From: Podospora bellae-mahoneyi
Lineage: Eukaryota > Ascomycota > Sordariomycetes > Sordariales > Podosporaceae
Assembly (NCBI RefSeq): GCF_035222275.1
Contig: NC_085881.1
Location: 3,100,001-3,164,000 of the forward strand
Reading direction: 5' to 3'
Length of the DNA: 64,000 nucleotides
The stretch's first letter is position 1. Every line of letters starts with the position of its first letter. The notes beneath the pieces are model-generated. The model made no database searches, had not been told where the DNA came from, and saw only the letters and a list, made by a program, of their open reading frames with translations. A program made the translations under genes and the position numbers. Positions 43,829-55,468 of the stretch are shown piece by piece.

Positions 43829-45595
43829 TCCAAAGCATCCATCGGCAACCAGATGCGAGTGTGTACATCATCTGGTCTCTTTCATACCAGAGACAATAGA
43901 CCAAGCCTATTCAACCAACCCAGGCAACCGGGTTTTAGCCAAGCGATACTGACATCCCCCTATGCTGATCCCAGACACGTCTAATGCCTCAGATGTAACT
44001 GAGGGGAAGGTGAAGGCTGGTTCAGGGTAGTTGTCGAGATGTTCTTGGCTATTATTCTTGAACTAACGAGAGCCTTTACCAGTAATGGACTGGTCAGACT
44101 ACCAACTCCGGCCCCATGATCCTCAGAGCTTTACTGTTGAGACAGGAACTACCTGTGAACGAGGCCATTGGGGTCAAATCCAGTACGAACAGTGGATGGG
44201 GGTCATGTGAGCAGCTTGAAGCAAGCTGGACAGCCACTTCAGTGCGAGAAATAACAGACGAGATCGGTGACGTTGAGACCAGACGAGCGAACAATTGAAA
44301 AGCAAGGGGACTAATCCGGTAACCCCACAAAAAGCGAACAATATGCCGGGAGAGCTGCAGGTTGATGGTGCGTCCTGGTTCTGTGGAGTAGCAATGTTTA
44401 AGCGGTTCATCCGGGAGGACACATGAAGGACTGGCCGGCTGACAACGAGATGGTTTTGCTGAGAGACTGTCCTTCCAGTTGATGAGGAAGATGGACGGTG
44501 TATCAGCAGATGATTGGTGATCCAGGTGGTTCTCAGCCCTCTGCCGACGTTGCTGCCGTGAGGTGTCGTCAGAGAAGGAAGCTGGGTGTTGCAAAGATGA
44601 ATAAGAAAAACTGGAGACCGGCACCTGTCGCAAACTGCACCCACGCTTGTGTGTGATACTAACTATATGGCCGACGGAGAAACTATTTCCTCCAATCAAC
44701 TTGAAGACTAGGTCAGCGGGTTTGGGGGGAGAAAAAGGATGCACAATTGGCTCTTTTGCTTGCTGAAGGGAAGAAAGCTTGACCGGCTTTGCGCGCCACC
44801 TCGAAGACGCTGGCGGGAGTTTGTGGTGAGGCGGAGCCGGTGAGGAGAGGCGAGCTGGAGGGTGTGATGCTGATATTTAGCCTGAGGAAAACAGGATCTC
44901 TTCAATCCACAGCGATGGGTGACCTGCATGATGAACCGAGTGAAGGTCCAGGTCGCTGCTTTGGCCTCTGTTGTCGTTGTTGGAGCTCTCTCTCGGTGGT
45001 GGTTGCTTCCATCCGAGCTTCTAGCAGATGCGGGGCAGTGTGGGGGTGGATCTCATGGTGGAGCTTCGGGTTATTTAGTGTGTTTCTCCACGATATCTTA
45101 TCGATGAGAAGGAACAACGACCTCATGAACATCACCAGGTCGTTCTTTCCGACCTGGATTATTTTTAAGTGGCGGAATCTTTTGTTTTAGGAACCTGCAA
45201 CATACCATTGGACCAAAACCGGGGAAGAATTGACACCTATCATACGCCATCACATGCGGACAACACATGCGATGTATGTTGCAATGAATTGGCCGGGTGA
45301 ATGCTCTTCTCCAAATCGACCCCAACTCGCAGTCTGTCGGCCCCTCTTCCAGAAATCTTCCGGATCGACTAGAACCACAACGTGAGAGGAATCGTTGTAC
45401 GCCTTCAACATGTATCTCATATGCAAGGAACCGCCTGGCACGACACCAAGGCCGGAAAACGTGATTGATGCTCCGCCACTCATCAAACCCATATGTACTT
45501 AGACTTCCAACATCTCCAATCAATCTCATTTCATTCAATTTTGGCCTTTCTTTCCTGCCTAACATTGACCCCTGGCCTTGGCTTTGACACATAGA
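43829..45595. other. Shared intergenic interval, galacturonate gene pair
   Basis: About 1.8 kb between aldolase and reductase with no convincing gene. The longest frame (44744-44094, minus) is Ser/Arg-rich and shows no domain. The region probably holds the promoter of the reductase and, at its left end, upstream control of the aldolase. Confidence 0.35.
44689..44728. promoter_or_regulatory. Two more CCNCCAA sites
   Basis: CCTCCAA at 44689-44695 on the plus strand and TTGGGGG (CCCCCAA on the minus strand) at 44722-44728. They lie about 0.9 kb upstream of the reductase ATG in the shared divergent interval. Weaker evidence than the close pair. Confidence 0.3.
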
Positions 45596-46956
45596 ATGGA
45601 GCCGCTCAATGTGTTGATGGTACGGACAATTCCTCACCTGTTAGCTATCGACCACTGCTGACCAAATGAACCAAGGTTGGTACCGGCGAGTACACCACAG
45701 GTTTCGTAGGGACCGGTGGCTCAGCATCGGACAAGAAGGTAGGCGTAGTGGGTCTCTCCATGTTTGACCTCAGACGAAGGGGCAAGGTCGGCAAACTTGG
45801 GATGGTGGGTGTGAATGGGACGAAATACCCAGCAATCAGTGCGTACCTTAGAAATGTCCAACCCACTCAAACATCTAGCTAACACATCCAAGGGGAACAT
45901 CTCCATAAAAACATCACCCTAGCCTACAACAACCTTGACACCTCATTCGAGTCCTTCCCCTCCGACGACACAAAAGATCCCGACGCCTACAAGACCGCCA
46001 TCGACGCCCTCAAACCCGGCGATGCCATCACAATCTTCACCCCAGACACCACCCACTACCCCATTGCTCTCTATGCCATCGAGCGAGGAATCCACGTCAT
46101 GATCACCAAACCTGCAGTCAAACTCCTCGAACACCACATCGCCCTCCTCGCCGCCGCCGAAAAACACGGCGTCTACGTCTATGTCGAACACCACAAACGC
46201 TACGACCCCGCCTATGCCGACGCAAAGTTCAGAGCCAAAAAGCTCGGTGACTTCAATTACTTTTACAGTTACATGTCCCAGCCCAAATTCCAACTCGAGA
46301 CGTTCAAGGCCTGGGCAGGGATTGACTCGGATATCTCCTACTACTTGAACAGTCACCATGTGGATATCTGTGATTCCATGGTGTCCCAACTTGGCTACGT
46401 TCCTGTCAAGGTCTCCGCCTCAGCATCAAAAGGAGTAGCCACCAGTCTCGGCTGTCACGAATCAACCGAGGACACCATCTCCCTACTCGTGCACTGGGAG
46501 AAGAAGGACGACCCTTCGAAGCATGCCACGGGTGTATACACCGCTTCCTGGACAGCGCCCCAAAAAGCAGGAGTTCACTCCAACCAGTACTTCCACTACC
46601 TGGCTCGAGATGGCGAAATCACCATCAACCAAGCCAAACGCGGGTATGACGTTGCAGAGGATGCAGCGGGTCAGCTGGTTTGGTATAACCCTTTTTACAT
46701 GAGGTACGCGCCTGATGAGGATGGGAACTTCAACGGGCAAAGTGGGTATGGGTATGTGTCTATGGAGAAGTTCGTTGATGGCTGCCGGTCCGTTAATGCG
46801 GGAGAGTTGAAGCCGGCGGATTTGGACAAGAAGGGGCTTCCGACGCTGAGGAACACAATTGCTACGACAGCGATTTTGGAGGCGGGCAGGAGGAGTATCG
46901 ATGAGGGGAGGGAGGTGAGGATTGAGCAGAGGGATGGGAACTGGAGCCTTCTCTGA
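45596..46956 (+). CDS. gar2: D-galacturonate reductase (Gfo/Idh/MocA fold, Gar2-like)
   Basis: Three exons (45596-45619, 45676-45838, 45893-46956) give 416 residues. The first exon is only eight codons (MEPLNVLM); joined to [12 protein letters not shown] it forms the NAD(P)-binding GTGEYTTG loop. The Rossmann half continues with [33 protein letters not shown] and [12 protein letters not shown], whose EKP-like segment is family-typical. The substrate half includes [34 protein letters not shown] and [14 protein letters not shown], the last with the catalytic-site His. This closely follows the Botrytis Gar2 type of D-galacturonate reductase, making L-galactonate, the first step of pectin-sugar use. 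It lies divergently from a keto-deoxy-galactonate aldolase. A general dehydrogenase of unknown sugar is the alternative. Confidence 0.88.
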
Positions 46957-47085
46957 TCGGTTGTGTATTATTTCGCGCAATGGCGCTATGTTGGTTATCC
47001 TCCTGACCGTCACGCCTTCCAACCCAAACAAAGGAAACAGAAAGATCACCAGGCCCAGTAACTGCCAGCTACGAATTGGGGACTG

Positions 47086-48909
47086 CTAAGCCTGAGACTG
47101 AGCGGGAACATTGCGAACCCAAAAATTTGATGCCCTAAACTTCGCCTGAGCTATATTTTCCGACTGCAGATATTCCTTCACGGAATTGTGCACCAGCCTG
47201 ACCTGGTTGTGCTCGATAACCACGAGCCCTGGGCAGCAGAGAAGGATATCCTCTGCGCCAAGCCCCATCCTTAAGGTGCCATCAACTTCCGCAACAGTCA
47301 GCGGTCGCTCAGCAGAGCAGAGCAATGTCAAGATGCTCCTTGCATCTTCGAGAAAGCCTTGTTCGACATCTAGAAGCATACGCTCATAGGTTTCACACAA
47401 GGGGTATGGCACAGAGGAAAACAAGCTCTTCACTCGTGCCTCTACCACCGGGCAGGATTCTAGGGCTGTGAGCATACACTCGACCCATCGGAATCTAGGA
47501 GAATGTGGTAGTATCTTGGGAACTCATGATTGGGTGCTTGGAAGGATATAAGACTTACGATCCCTCCGCTCTCGAGATAAGAGCACCCTGAATGAGGGGA
47601 TGAAATTGTCTCACCCTTTGAAGGTTCCGGTTGTTCCGCAGGGTTCCAGTGACAAACGTCTCAATGTCCAAGTCGACATTGTTGATCTTGACCTCCTCGT
47701 GAGTGGCCAGGCGAAGATAGTCTCGGATATCTGGTTCATCGCGGCTAGACACGAGCAAATGCAGTCGAGAGTCTGACCAGGCCCGGATTTCCTCGATCGC
47801 CTTGAGCAGACACCCTCGGCTGGTCTTCCTGGGGCACTCGTCTAGTCCGTCCAAGATGATGTAGGTGTTGCTGAACTGCTTGACCGCGGTGCGAAGAACG
47901 CCCATCAAGCCCGACTCTGAAGGTGGTACATTGAAATGGTTGACATGCATCAAATGATCCAATTCACCGACAACGGGATTGTCGGATTTCAGGTGGCCGA
48001 GAAACTGGTGTATCACGGAGCAAAGCATTGAAAATGAGCTTTGTCTCGTGGTATCGTTGGAATCGAAGTAGAAGTAGGCAACGCCCACTGCCTTGTTGGG
48101 CTGTCGAAGTCTGAGCACACGTTGAATCGCGGCTGAAGCGAGGACCGTTTTTCCACAACCGGCAGGCCCATGCAGCCAAAGGAACGAGTCGGGTTTGGCG
48201 TGCCAGGAGGAAAATGCTGGACCCCTAATGAACCAGTTGCCAGTGTTTGAGTGTTGCTTGTTGATGGTGTCGTTGTGTTGGACGGATATATCAGATGCAT
48301 TCAGCCATCGTTGCATATCTGCCATCAATCGATCGGCCCGCTCCATCCTCACCATCTCGTGGTTAGCTTGAATGCCTTCTATGACATTCAAGCTGCTTCC
48401 TAAATTCAACACTTGAAGACCCAATCTCAGATTGGAGCATATCCCTTCAACCATCGCTGAGAGCTTCCGGAGTGTGGTGTCTATATCGTGCTTTGATAGC
48501 ATCCTTGCAGACGCCATACTTATCAAGTATCGAGAAGGGGAAACTCACCACGTAAGGGATAGGCGAGCTGACGGATGAATGTGCGCGAAAAGAAAGAACT
48601 TGAACCGCTGCTGGTTGGAGAGCATTCTGAAAATTTCTGGGCTTCGTTGTGTAACTCCTGAATGTGGCCTTCACAATCCCGAATCGATGACTCGAGCGAG
48701 TGAAGAAGATCTCTCTCATGGGGTTGGAACTTGCGGGTTCGAAAACAAATTTGCAACTCCTGGAGGACTGTTGCTAGCGCTTTGAGCTGTTGAATGGTAC
48801 TAGTGATGTTGGCTTTCAAACTTTTGACTGATGCGTAGTAATTGATGAGACATTCGGTGGCCTGTATTCCCAAGCCGATAATTCCGACGACGGCCCCGGC
48901 GAGCTCCAT
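47086..48909 (-). CDS. NLR2: fungal STAND N-terminus plus NACHT, no repeat domain
   Basis: Three exons (48909-48549, 48480-47559, 47494-47086) give 563 residues without breaks. The N-terminal domain MELAGAVVGIIGLGIQATE matches NLR1. The linker TTLRKLSAMVEG is followed by NACHT: WFIRGPAFSSWH, Walker A GPAGCGKT, AYFYFDSND, Walker B YIILDGLDE, and LLVSSRDEPDIRDYL. After the second intron comes FRWVECML and a winged-helix-like region (LTLLCSAERPLTVAEVDG, VHNSVKEYLQSENI). It then ends after a short unrelated tail (NFWVRNVPAQSQA) where NLR1 continues toward ankyrin repeats. It may be a truncated NLR acting through a partner, or a C-terminally lost gene. NLRs of this type trigger fungal self/non-self or immune responses. 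Confidence 0.85.
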
Positions 48910-51111
48910 AGTGAATGTGTAAGGCAATGAATAAGCGCTATGTAAGGAAGTGATGTGAGGAGTGTGTAACGCAATGATTAGAAACAACATGATGCTGGAT
49001 TGTGAGAGGCAAACATATGTACTCATCTGTGATCATAGAACATGAACACCTAGACGCTGGACGTCTATCGGACTCCCTTAGATGACTCGCCACCGGCCAC
49101 ACATACCACCGCTGCCCACACCCATCAATCAAATAAATAGCTAATCAACCTGCACGAATTACCCGGGCGCGCACACATTAACAATCAATCAATTAAGACT
49201 CACCCGCACCACAAACTACGAAAATACATATAAGCGTAACAGGCTTTTCCAATAAAAAGAAGGCTTAAATATATACTACTTTTAAAATATCTACGTGGTG
49301 CTGTCGTAGCTGGATTTTAAATATGTATACTTGGTCGTGGACTTTAATGTTGAAGTTTAAAAATCTGGGTGCGGTGTCCAATAGGCCTAGTGACGAGAAT
49401 TAGCCTATCCTAATCGGGCTGTCGTCAGGTGAACTGGCTTACATAGCATGTGGGAAGGTGGTTCGGGTTACCAGTCATTAGAGAGTCCCATCTATCTGGA
49501 GTTAAGCGTGTAGATCCATGATGGCCAGCGTCTCGATGATCACCATCGCGTTGTCCCCCGTGGTGTCCAGCGTCTAGATGCCCAGCGTCTAGCTGTTAGG
49601 CGCCCAACGTGAAGCACGTAGCGAAGCGCGGATTACCCCTGTGTGACCACGTTGCCAGGCCAAGTTTTGCACCTGTAGTAAAGTGTAAGCGCTAGAGAAC
49701 GTGATTAGAGTATCCTACAACGGCAATATGAACTGAATGGTTTTCACGATGTCAAAATGCTTCAAACATGACACTTGGGTTCTGCCTTACGAGCATACAG
49801 CACAGTGTTGATTACAGACACACTGTGAATGGATGCATGATCTTCGCTAGGCAGGCCTCGTCGAAACAATGTTGATACTCCTTGAAGGCCAACGAAGCGC
49901 CGACCAAGCCTCACCTCGCCGGTTTCTGTGCTTCCTGTTTAAAGCCGAATATTGGTTATCACAGGCCTGCTCTCAAAAAAGATATCGCGTTTGGATCCAG
50001 TTTTTCTCTGGTGACCGAGACTTCATTTGATCGATGGTGATGCTGCGGCTGGACAGTGTGCTCAGCTTTTCGGCGCACAAACCATTTCCACATAACTTCC
50101 AGTTTCTTGGCCAGGATGCCAGGATGCGAGATTCAAAACTGTCGCCTGTTCGATCCACTTCTGTTTGTTCATGCGGAATTCGCTGTCGAGAGCATGTCGA
50201 TTCTCAGGCTCCCTTGTGGTGATACCAGACTGAAGCAAATATCAGGATAAAATAAATGAAAAGAAGGTTACACCTTCGCTGATCGGGCTGGTAACCCGTT
50301 TCTTGGTTCGTCTTGGACTTGGACCGAGTGTGGCGCCACAGCTGAGAGAGCATATCAAAATCTCGGAGCGTTGGTTGGTCGAAACCAGGCACAAGTCGTG
50401 GCGTAGAGTCCCAAGAAGGAACACCAGCACCGGCACTTCGCGGTGATGGGGAATGGGAACGCGGCGACCGGAGCAGGAGTAGCGTCATTGTTGTGGCTTT
50501 GCAACAGGGCCAAGCCAGGCGCTGCGGCTGTGTTTGCAGCAGTTTGACAGCGACAGGCCGGAGGGATCCAGGGTTGAGGTGACAAACCTGCGACAGAGAT
50601 ATTGACATGCAACGTCAACTCCATCCTAAAGCTGACGACCACTTGTCAATTCTGCAAACTCTGATCTGTTTTGCAACTGAATATCCGTATCCGGTGGTTG
50701 TTTTGTTTTCGTCCTATTTATCCTGTTTTTTTGGCCATCCCATCTCCACCAAACGAAATACTTGACGTCGCACATACAGCCTCGTTCCCTGTTGGTAGTC
50801 GTCAGCTTTCGAGTGCGAGCCCCATCGAGTTCCCTGGGCAACCAAGCATAAGGCGAGAGAGAAGCCAAGGAAACCTCCAGCTTGCGCAACCTCAGCTCTT
50901 TGTATCTTCTGTACAGTCGCAGCCCTATCGTCTTCAGCACAAACACAACAAACTCCCCTCCGAATTCCTTTTCGAAAAACCTTGGCCGGAAACCTTGATC
51001 TTCTGACAGGCGGGAGGGCGTGCGCAAGCGCATAGCAACATCAACACCAACCGACACCAGACGAACCCAATCGAACCGAGCGCCGGACAGAGAGCCCCTC
51101 CAAAGAAAAAA
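48910..51111. other. Long intergenic region with A/T-rich patch
   Basis: About 2.2 kb. It holds the NLR2 promoter, an A/T-rich patch (about 49130-49360), the inverted-repeat cluster described separately, and the promoter of the MARVEL-type gene. No gene is supported. Confidence 0.4.
49051..49592. repeat. Inverted CTAGACGCTGG motifs flanking an A/T-rich patch
   Basis: CTAGACGCTGGAC (49050-49062) recurs inverted as GTCCAGCGTCTAG at 49565-49577, with further copies CCAGCGTCTC (49525-49534) and CCAGCGTCTAG (49582-49592). The left copy is itself a small hairpin (TAGACG/CGTCTA). The enclosed 500 bases are partly A/T-rich. This could be the remains of a short terminal-inverted-repeat DNA transposon or MITE. 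No transposase is present and I could not define target-site duplications. Confidence 0.35.
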
Positions 51112-52206
51112 ATGTGGGAAGACTTTGAGCTCGACGCCGAGCAAATTCCGGCCTTTAAGCTCGCATTCCACATAGCACAGATTGTCTTTGCGTTTGTACT
51201 ATGGTGCCTCGAGATTGCTGTGTTCCGGGCCGAGAGCGCAAAGATTGTGGGCAACAACGGGTGGACGTTCGCAGTGGTATGTCTCAGCCTTATCTGTATC
51301 CCCTCACTTTTTGCGATTACAAGATACTGACGTGGATATGGGATGGTAGTTCTTCTTGTCGTTACCAGCATGGATCTACCTCATCGGCGCCCCTCGTTTC
51401 CCACGAACCCGCAAGATCGCCAACCCGACGGTGATGGTCTTGGTCGACGTCATCTTCACCATCATCTGGCTCTCTGCCTTTGCGACACAGGCGGCGTATA
51501 ACTCTTCTGGTCTTTGCGGAGATGTTTGCGGTATCAGCAAGGCCATCGTCGCCATGGGCGTATTCGTCTTGTATGTCCTACCCCTCCCCCACCATCTTCC
51601 CATCTTGAATAACCCGTACTAACTATCCCCAGCCTCTTCTTCTGCGCCACCACCTTCCTAAGCATCTGGACCCTCAAATACTACCAATGGAACAACCGCC
51701 TCCCCGGCTACGACCGCGGCGATCGCGGCGCCGGCTCCGACAGCCAGAACATCGACCCCGACAAAGCCGCCTTCTCCCTCGCCCCCCACGACGAGGAAGC
51801 CTACGCCCCGGTCAACATCCACGACGCCGACGACGACGACAGACCCGCTCCCTACGGCGGTGCCAGATCTGACTACTCCTCTGACCCCTACGGCGCCCCC
51901 AAGTCGGATTACTCGGACCCGTACGGCAGCGCTGTTGGCGGTGGAGCGGCCAACGCGAGCACAATCGGCAGCTCATACCAGGACAACCCGTTCCGAAGGG
52001 GAGAGGCGAACGCGAACCCGTTTGATGACGATACCGAGTATAACTCTGGACGGGTGTCGGCTATGGGGATGGGGGGTGCGTCTACGCTGGGAGGGTCGAT
52101 GAATAGTAGGTATCAGGCTCCGAGTGTTGGGACGTATGATGAGGAGGAGGATAGGACGGGGCCGGCGAGGTTTCCGCAGGCGAATTATGATCACCTTCAT
52201 CGGTGA
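51112..52206 (+). CDS. Four-span MARVEL-type membrane protein
   Basis: Three exons (51112-51276, 51350-51570, 51633-52206) give 319 residues. Four hydrophobic spans are visible: AFKLAFHIAQIVFAFVLWCL, FFLSLPAWIYLIG, MVLVDVIFTIIWLSAFATQ and VAMGVFVLFLFFCATTFLS. Between the third and fourth lie two cysteines (SGLCGDVCGISK), as in MARVEL proteins. The cytosolic tail is long, acidic and Ser/Tyr-rich with short repeats (GGARSDYSSDPYGAPKSDYS, DPYGSAVGG, NPFRRGEANANPFDD); NPF motifs suggest endocytic EH-domain binding. The protein likely resides in plasma-membrane domains or transport vesicles. Similar to fungal Nce102-like/MARVEL proteins in general layout, but orthology is not established. Confidence 0.82.
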
Positions 52207-53126
52207 TCGATGATTAATAGAACTGATGTTGAGTCACGAACGGGGGCTTGATGGTCAGGGAGGATAAGAAAAGCGAAACGTGCTTGGGGAGGTCATCTTC
52301 AGCAAAAGTGCAGCGAATGGCATGTCATGGCTTGATGGGTTCATTGGTGGGGAAGGGGTGTTTACTGTTTCTGAATGATTTTGTTTCCGGAGGGCGGAGT
52401 TTGTACACTGGAGGCATTTGGCTTTGCGTATGGTTTTATTATACAATGATCACGATATACAAACCTCTCATGAAATGTCTTTATGGTTCTGGCGTCAGGT
52501 GGAAGAGGGGACTTGTTCACACGAAAAGGGAGGTATCATGTAGTTGAACATGAGGATGGTTTGTTGCATGTCCTGGTTCTGAATGTGCGAATGGTGGCTT
52601 TGGTGGCTTTGTTTGAGCACGAGGCATGGTTCCAGTTGTAGCCGTGATGAAGGGTTTAAGGCGTACAGAGGAGTTGCAGGGCATTTCTCAAACTGATATA
52701 TTGAAGAATGGCAACGCAGAAGATGTGGTGTCTCTTCAAGATATCTCCATACTTTGGTTGCCATCATCTCATAGGGTTTATGATGAATGTTAAACTAACA
52801 AGTGGTTGCCCAGGTGGCAGGACTTCCGAGAGTCTTGATAATCATCTAGTTCAAGTCCAGCAACCTGACCTAACGACCTGCTCAACCGCCTGTTCGACCG
52901 CCTTCGCTAATTTAGGCCCAAGTGCTCTAATCAAAACCACAGATTTTTCCATTTCCGCCAGATCAGATGAAGACCAACTATAAACGCCAGAAAACGCCGG
53001 TATTATGAGTGACATGAACCTCTTCCCCATCTACAGCCACCCTGTTAGAGACCCACACTGTGAGGCTCAATTTGCATCCTCAACAGAAGCCCCAATGTAG
53101 CAGAACCCTCTCAGCATTAAACGCCC
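52207..53126. other. Intergenic, convergent 3' ends
   Basis: About 900 bases between the MARVEL-type gene and nop16. Likely 3' UTRs; no gene is seen. Confidence 0.4.
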
Positions 53127-53858
53127 CTAAATCAGCCCCGCCTTCTTCAACCTCCTCTTCAAATCCCCGGGCGTCTGCTGCATTGGATTCAACTTCATAT
53201 CCCTCGCCATAGCACCCACATCCTCCCCATGCCTCTCCACCAACCTCTTCAACCACTCCCTCTCCCTATCACTCTGATACCTCGGTTTCGCCACCACTTC
53301 TCTTCCCGCCTCCCTTTCCAACGCCTTGAGAACTTCGCTCTTCTCATACGTCTCCCCCGCTAGCCCGCCCCATTCCTCGTACTCCTTCTTCTCTGTTGAT
53401 TCACCCTCATCTCCAGACTCGAGGTCGTTTAGCGGGTCATTCAAAGGGTTGGTATCCTTGATGATCCGGAGGATCTTTCCCGTCTCGGGATCGCGCTCGA
53501 CTTTTACCTCGCGGACGCGGAGGGAGCCAGAGTTGGAGTAAGACTGCACGGCGAGGGGGTCTTGGACGTCGGTGCGAAGTTTGGATTTGTCGTTGGGGGC
53601 GGTGCCGCCTGTTGTTTTGCCTAGCCTTGCGACGAGGCCGAAGCGGGTGTAGTTTTGGGAGAGGGTCTGTTTCTTGTCCCTGGTGACATGTAGAGTTAGT
53701 GAGTGAAATGGGAATATGTGGGAGAGAGAGGGGGAGACAAACCAGTTCTGGGCGATGATGCTGTTTCCTAGGGGGTTGAGAGCCTTCGTGCGGCGGTTGG
53801 GCATCTTCACTTTGGAGCGCGAGGAGCGCGCCTTGCGCTTTTGAAGTTCGCGACCCAT
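53127..53858 (-). CDS. nop16: Nop16, 60S ribosome biogenesis factor
   Basis: Two exons (53858-53743, 53679-53127; 63-nt intron) give 222 residues. The N-terminus MGRELQKRKARSSRSKVKMP is the basic Nop16 start, followed by NPLGNSIIAQNW spliced to DKKQTLSQNYTRFGLVARLG, the family's most conserved part. The C-terminus has KPRYQSDREREWLKRLVERH and GAMARDMKLNPMQQTPGDLK, also diagnostic. A short Glu/Asp-rich segment (NDLESGDEGESTEKKEYEEW) lies between. Nop16 acts in the nucleolus in pre-60S ribosome maturation. Length and pattern agree with other fungal Nop16 proteins. Confidence 0.95.
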   Translation of the reverse strand: MGRELQKRKARSSRSKVKMPNRRTKALNPLGNSIIAQNWFVSPSLSHIFPFHSLTLHVTRDKKQTLSQNYTRFGLVARLGKTTGGTAPNDKSKLRTDVQDPLAVQSYSNSGSLRVREVKVERDPETGKILRIIKDTNPLNDPLNDLESGDEGESTEKKEYEEWGGLAGETYEKSEVLKALEREAGREVVAKPRYQSDREREWLKRLVERHGEDVGAMARDMKLNPMQQTPGDLKRRLKKAGLI

Positions 53859-55046
53859 TCTGGATTGTGGTGGGGTGGTCTGAGGGAGGGGTTAAGGTTG
53901 GTGATGGTGTTAATTGGTGCGGTGGTTGGCTGTGGTCGATTGCGCTGCTGCTGTCGCTGCGCTTGCCGTACCATGGCGGCCAAAAATTCTGGAGTTGAGT
54001 CGATAAGGGCGATAAGATAAGATCTTTTCAGTGGGTTAGCTTTCTTATTGATTGGGCTGGTTGCTTTCTTATCGCCGAATTCATAACGCCGATGACTCTC
54101 CTTCTCAGCCACGGCAGCTGCCACACTTGCTGCCAACTGAAGAGGCTGGCAAGCGATTCCCCTCTATGATTCAAAGACATGCAGATGCAAGATTGGACAA
54201 TGCAATGTTCCAGTCTTCGCATCCGTGACAACTTGGAACCGTTTCTGTTGACGATCTTCTTTCGAAGAGACCGTCATGTCTCCGTCTGAAGCTATAACAC
54301 AGCTCTATTAAGCTTTCTTCACCGTTTCTTTTATTGATCCCCAGCCTCGCGTGACTGTCACATGCAAGCCTCGACGTCTGAAGACCAAGGTCACCTCTCT
54401 TTTCTTGGCAGGATGAGCTTGGCCTCAACAGCATCAACCCCTCTCACAAATCGCCCGACTGGATGAGAAAATCCCGCTCCGTCTCGTAGGAAACGAAGTG
54501 ATACCCAAACGCATACCAATACCGAAGACCACACACACTCACGGTTCGGATCTGGTAGGTGTCTCTGTCCCTCAGAGCATCTCGGTGTCTAAACTTAGGT
54601 CGTCGAGCCGTTCGATGCTGCCCAACACCCATCGATATCTCGCAACCGCCCTCCCCCCACGCTCCCGTTCACAAGCTCGTGAGGTAAGCAGGGAGAGATT
54701 TCTCTTCAGTTTTATCTGCCCAACATCCGAGCTTCAGGACTTGTCTCCTCAGCGGTAGCCGATGAGCTCGTCCGTCCGAACACAGACCACCACGGCAATC
54801 GCGTCTTCCGCCAGATCTTGAATTGCCTTCCTGTTGCGGTATGGCCCGGTGTGATCGCGGGATGCCAACACCCCCTCCCCGTCCTTCTACGGAGCCGATG
54901 TTAGTCGCGACGCTACGGGAGGGTAAGACAACCTGCTTCTTGCTTGCAGCTTGCAGGACATGCTTGCATATCCCGTCTTTTTTGCTTTGCTGACTGTCGT
55001 TGGAAGTAGCTCCAAGTTCAACAGCCAGAAAACAGGGACGTTTTGT

Positions 55047-55053
<7 letters not shown>

Positions 55054-55079
<26 letters not shown>

Positions 55080-55081
55080 CC
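55054..55081 (+). repeat. (CT)n microsatellite
   Basis: About thirteen CT dinucleotides in a row, preceded by an eight-C run. Likely variable in length between strains. Confidence 0.9.
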
Positions 55082-55410
55082 ACCTCTTTTTCCCCAGATA
55101 AAGCAACCCAACCCTTCTCCCCCTCCCCTGTTGTTGGTCGTGTGTGCACACAGGAAAGGAAACATGACCCCTGACGGGTATATTGTGTGTTTCCAACATA
55201 TCCCGCAAGCCAGGTCCAGGGCCAAAAGATAGTAAAAAATGTTCCTATCTCTATATCGATGACAGCGCATATCTGCTATGATCCAGGTTCGGTTTAGCAA
55301 ACCTGATGAGCTCACAATCAATGGTGGTAGCGGTGATTATGGGTGTGGTCGCGTGCAGCAAAGCAATGATGCAAGCCACCAAGCGGTAGCACACCACACC
55401 AAGTTTGTTC

Positions 55411-55468
55411 TTCTATCACGCCTCTGACCTTCTAGACGGGTTCTAGTCTTTCTAGAAGGTCGCTTCTA
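55411..55468. promoter_or_regulatory. Cluster of five TTCTA motifs
   Basis: TTCTA occurs at 55411, 55430 (TTCTAGA), 55441, 55450 (TTCTAGAAGG) and 55464 within 58 bases. TTCTAGAA is a perfect inverted nTTCnnGAAn unit, as bound by heat-shock factor. No gene starts close by, so the target is unclear. Confidence 0.3.

Noticed and set aside
44094-44744. Minus-strand frame of 216 codons
   Set aside because: Long but with random-like composition, no domain and no splice context; left as intergenic.
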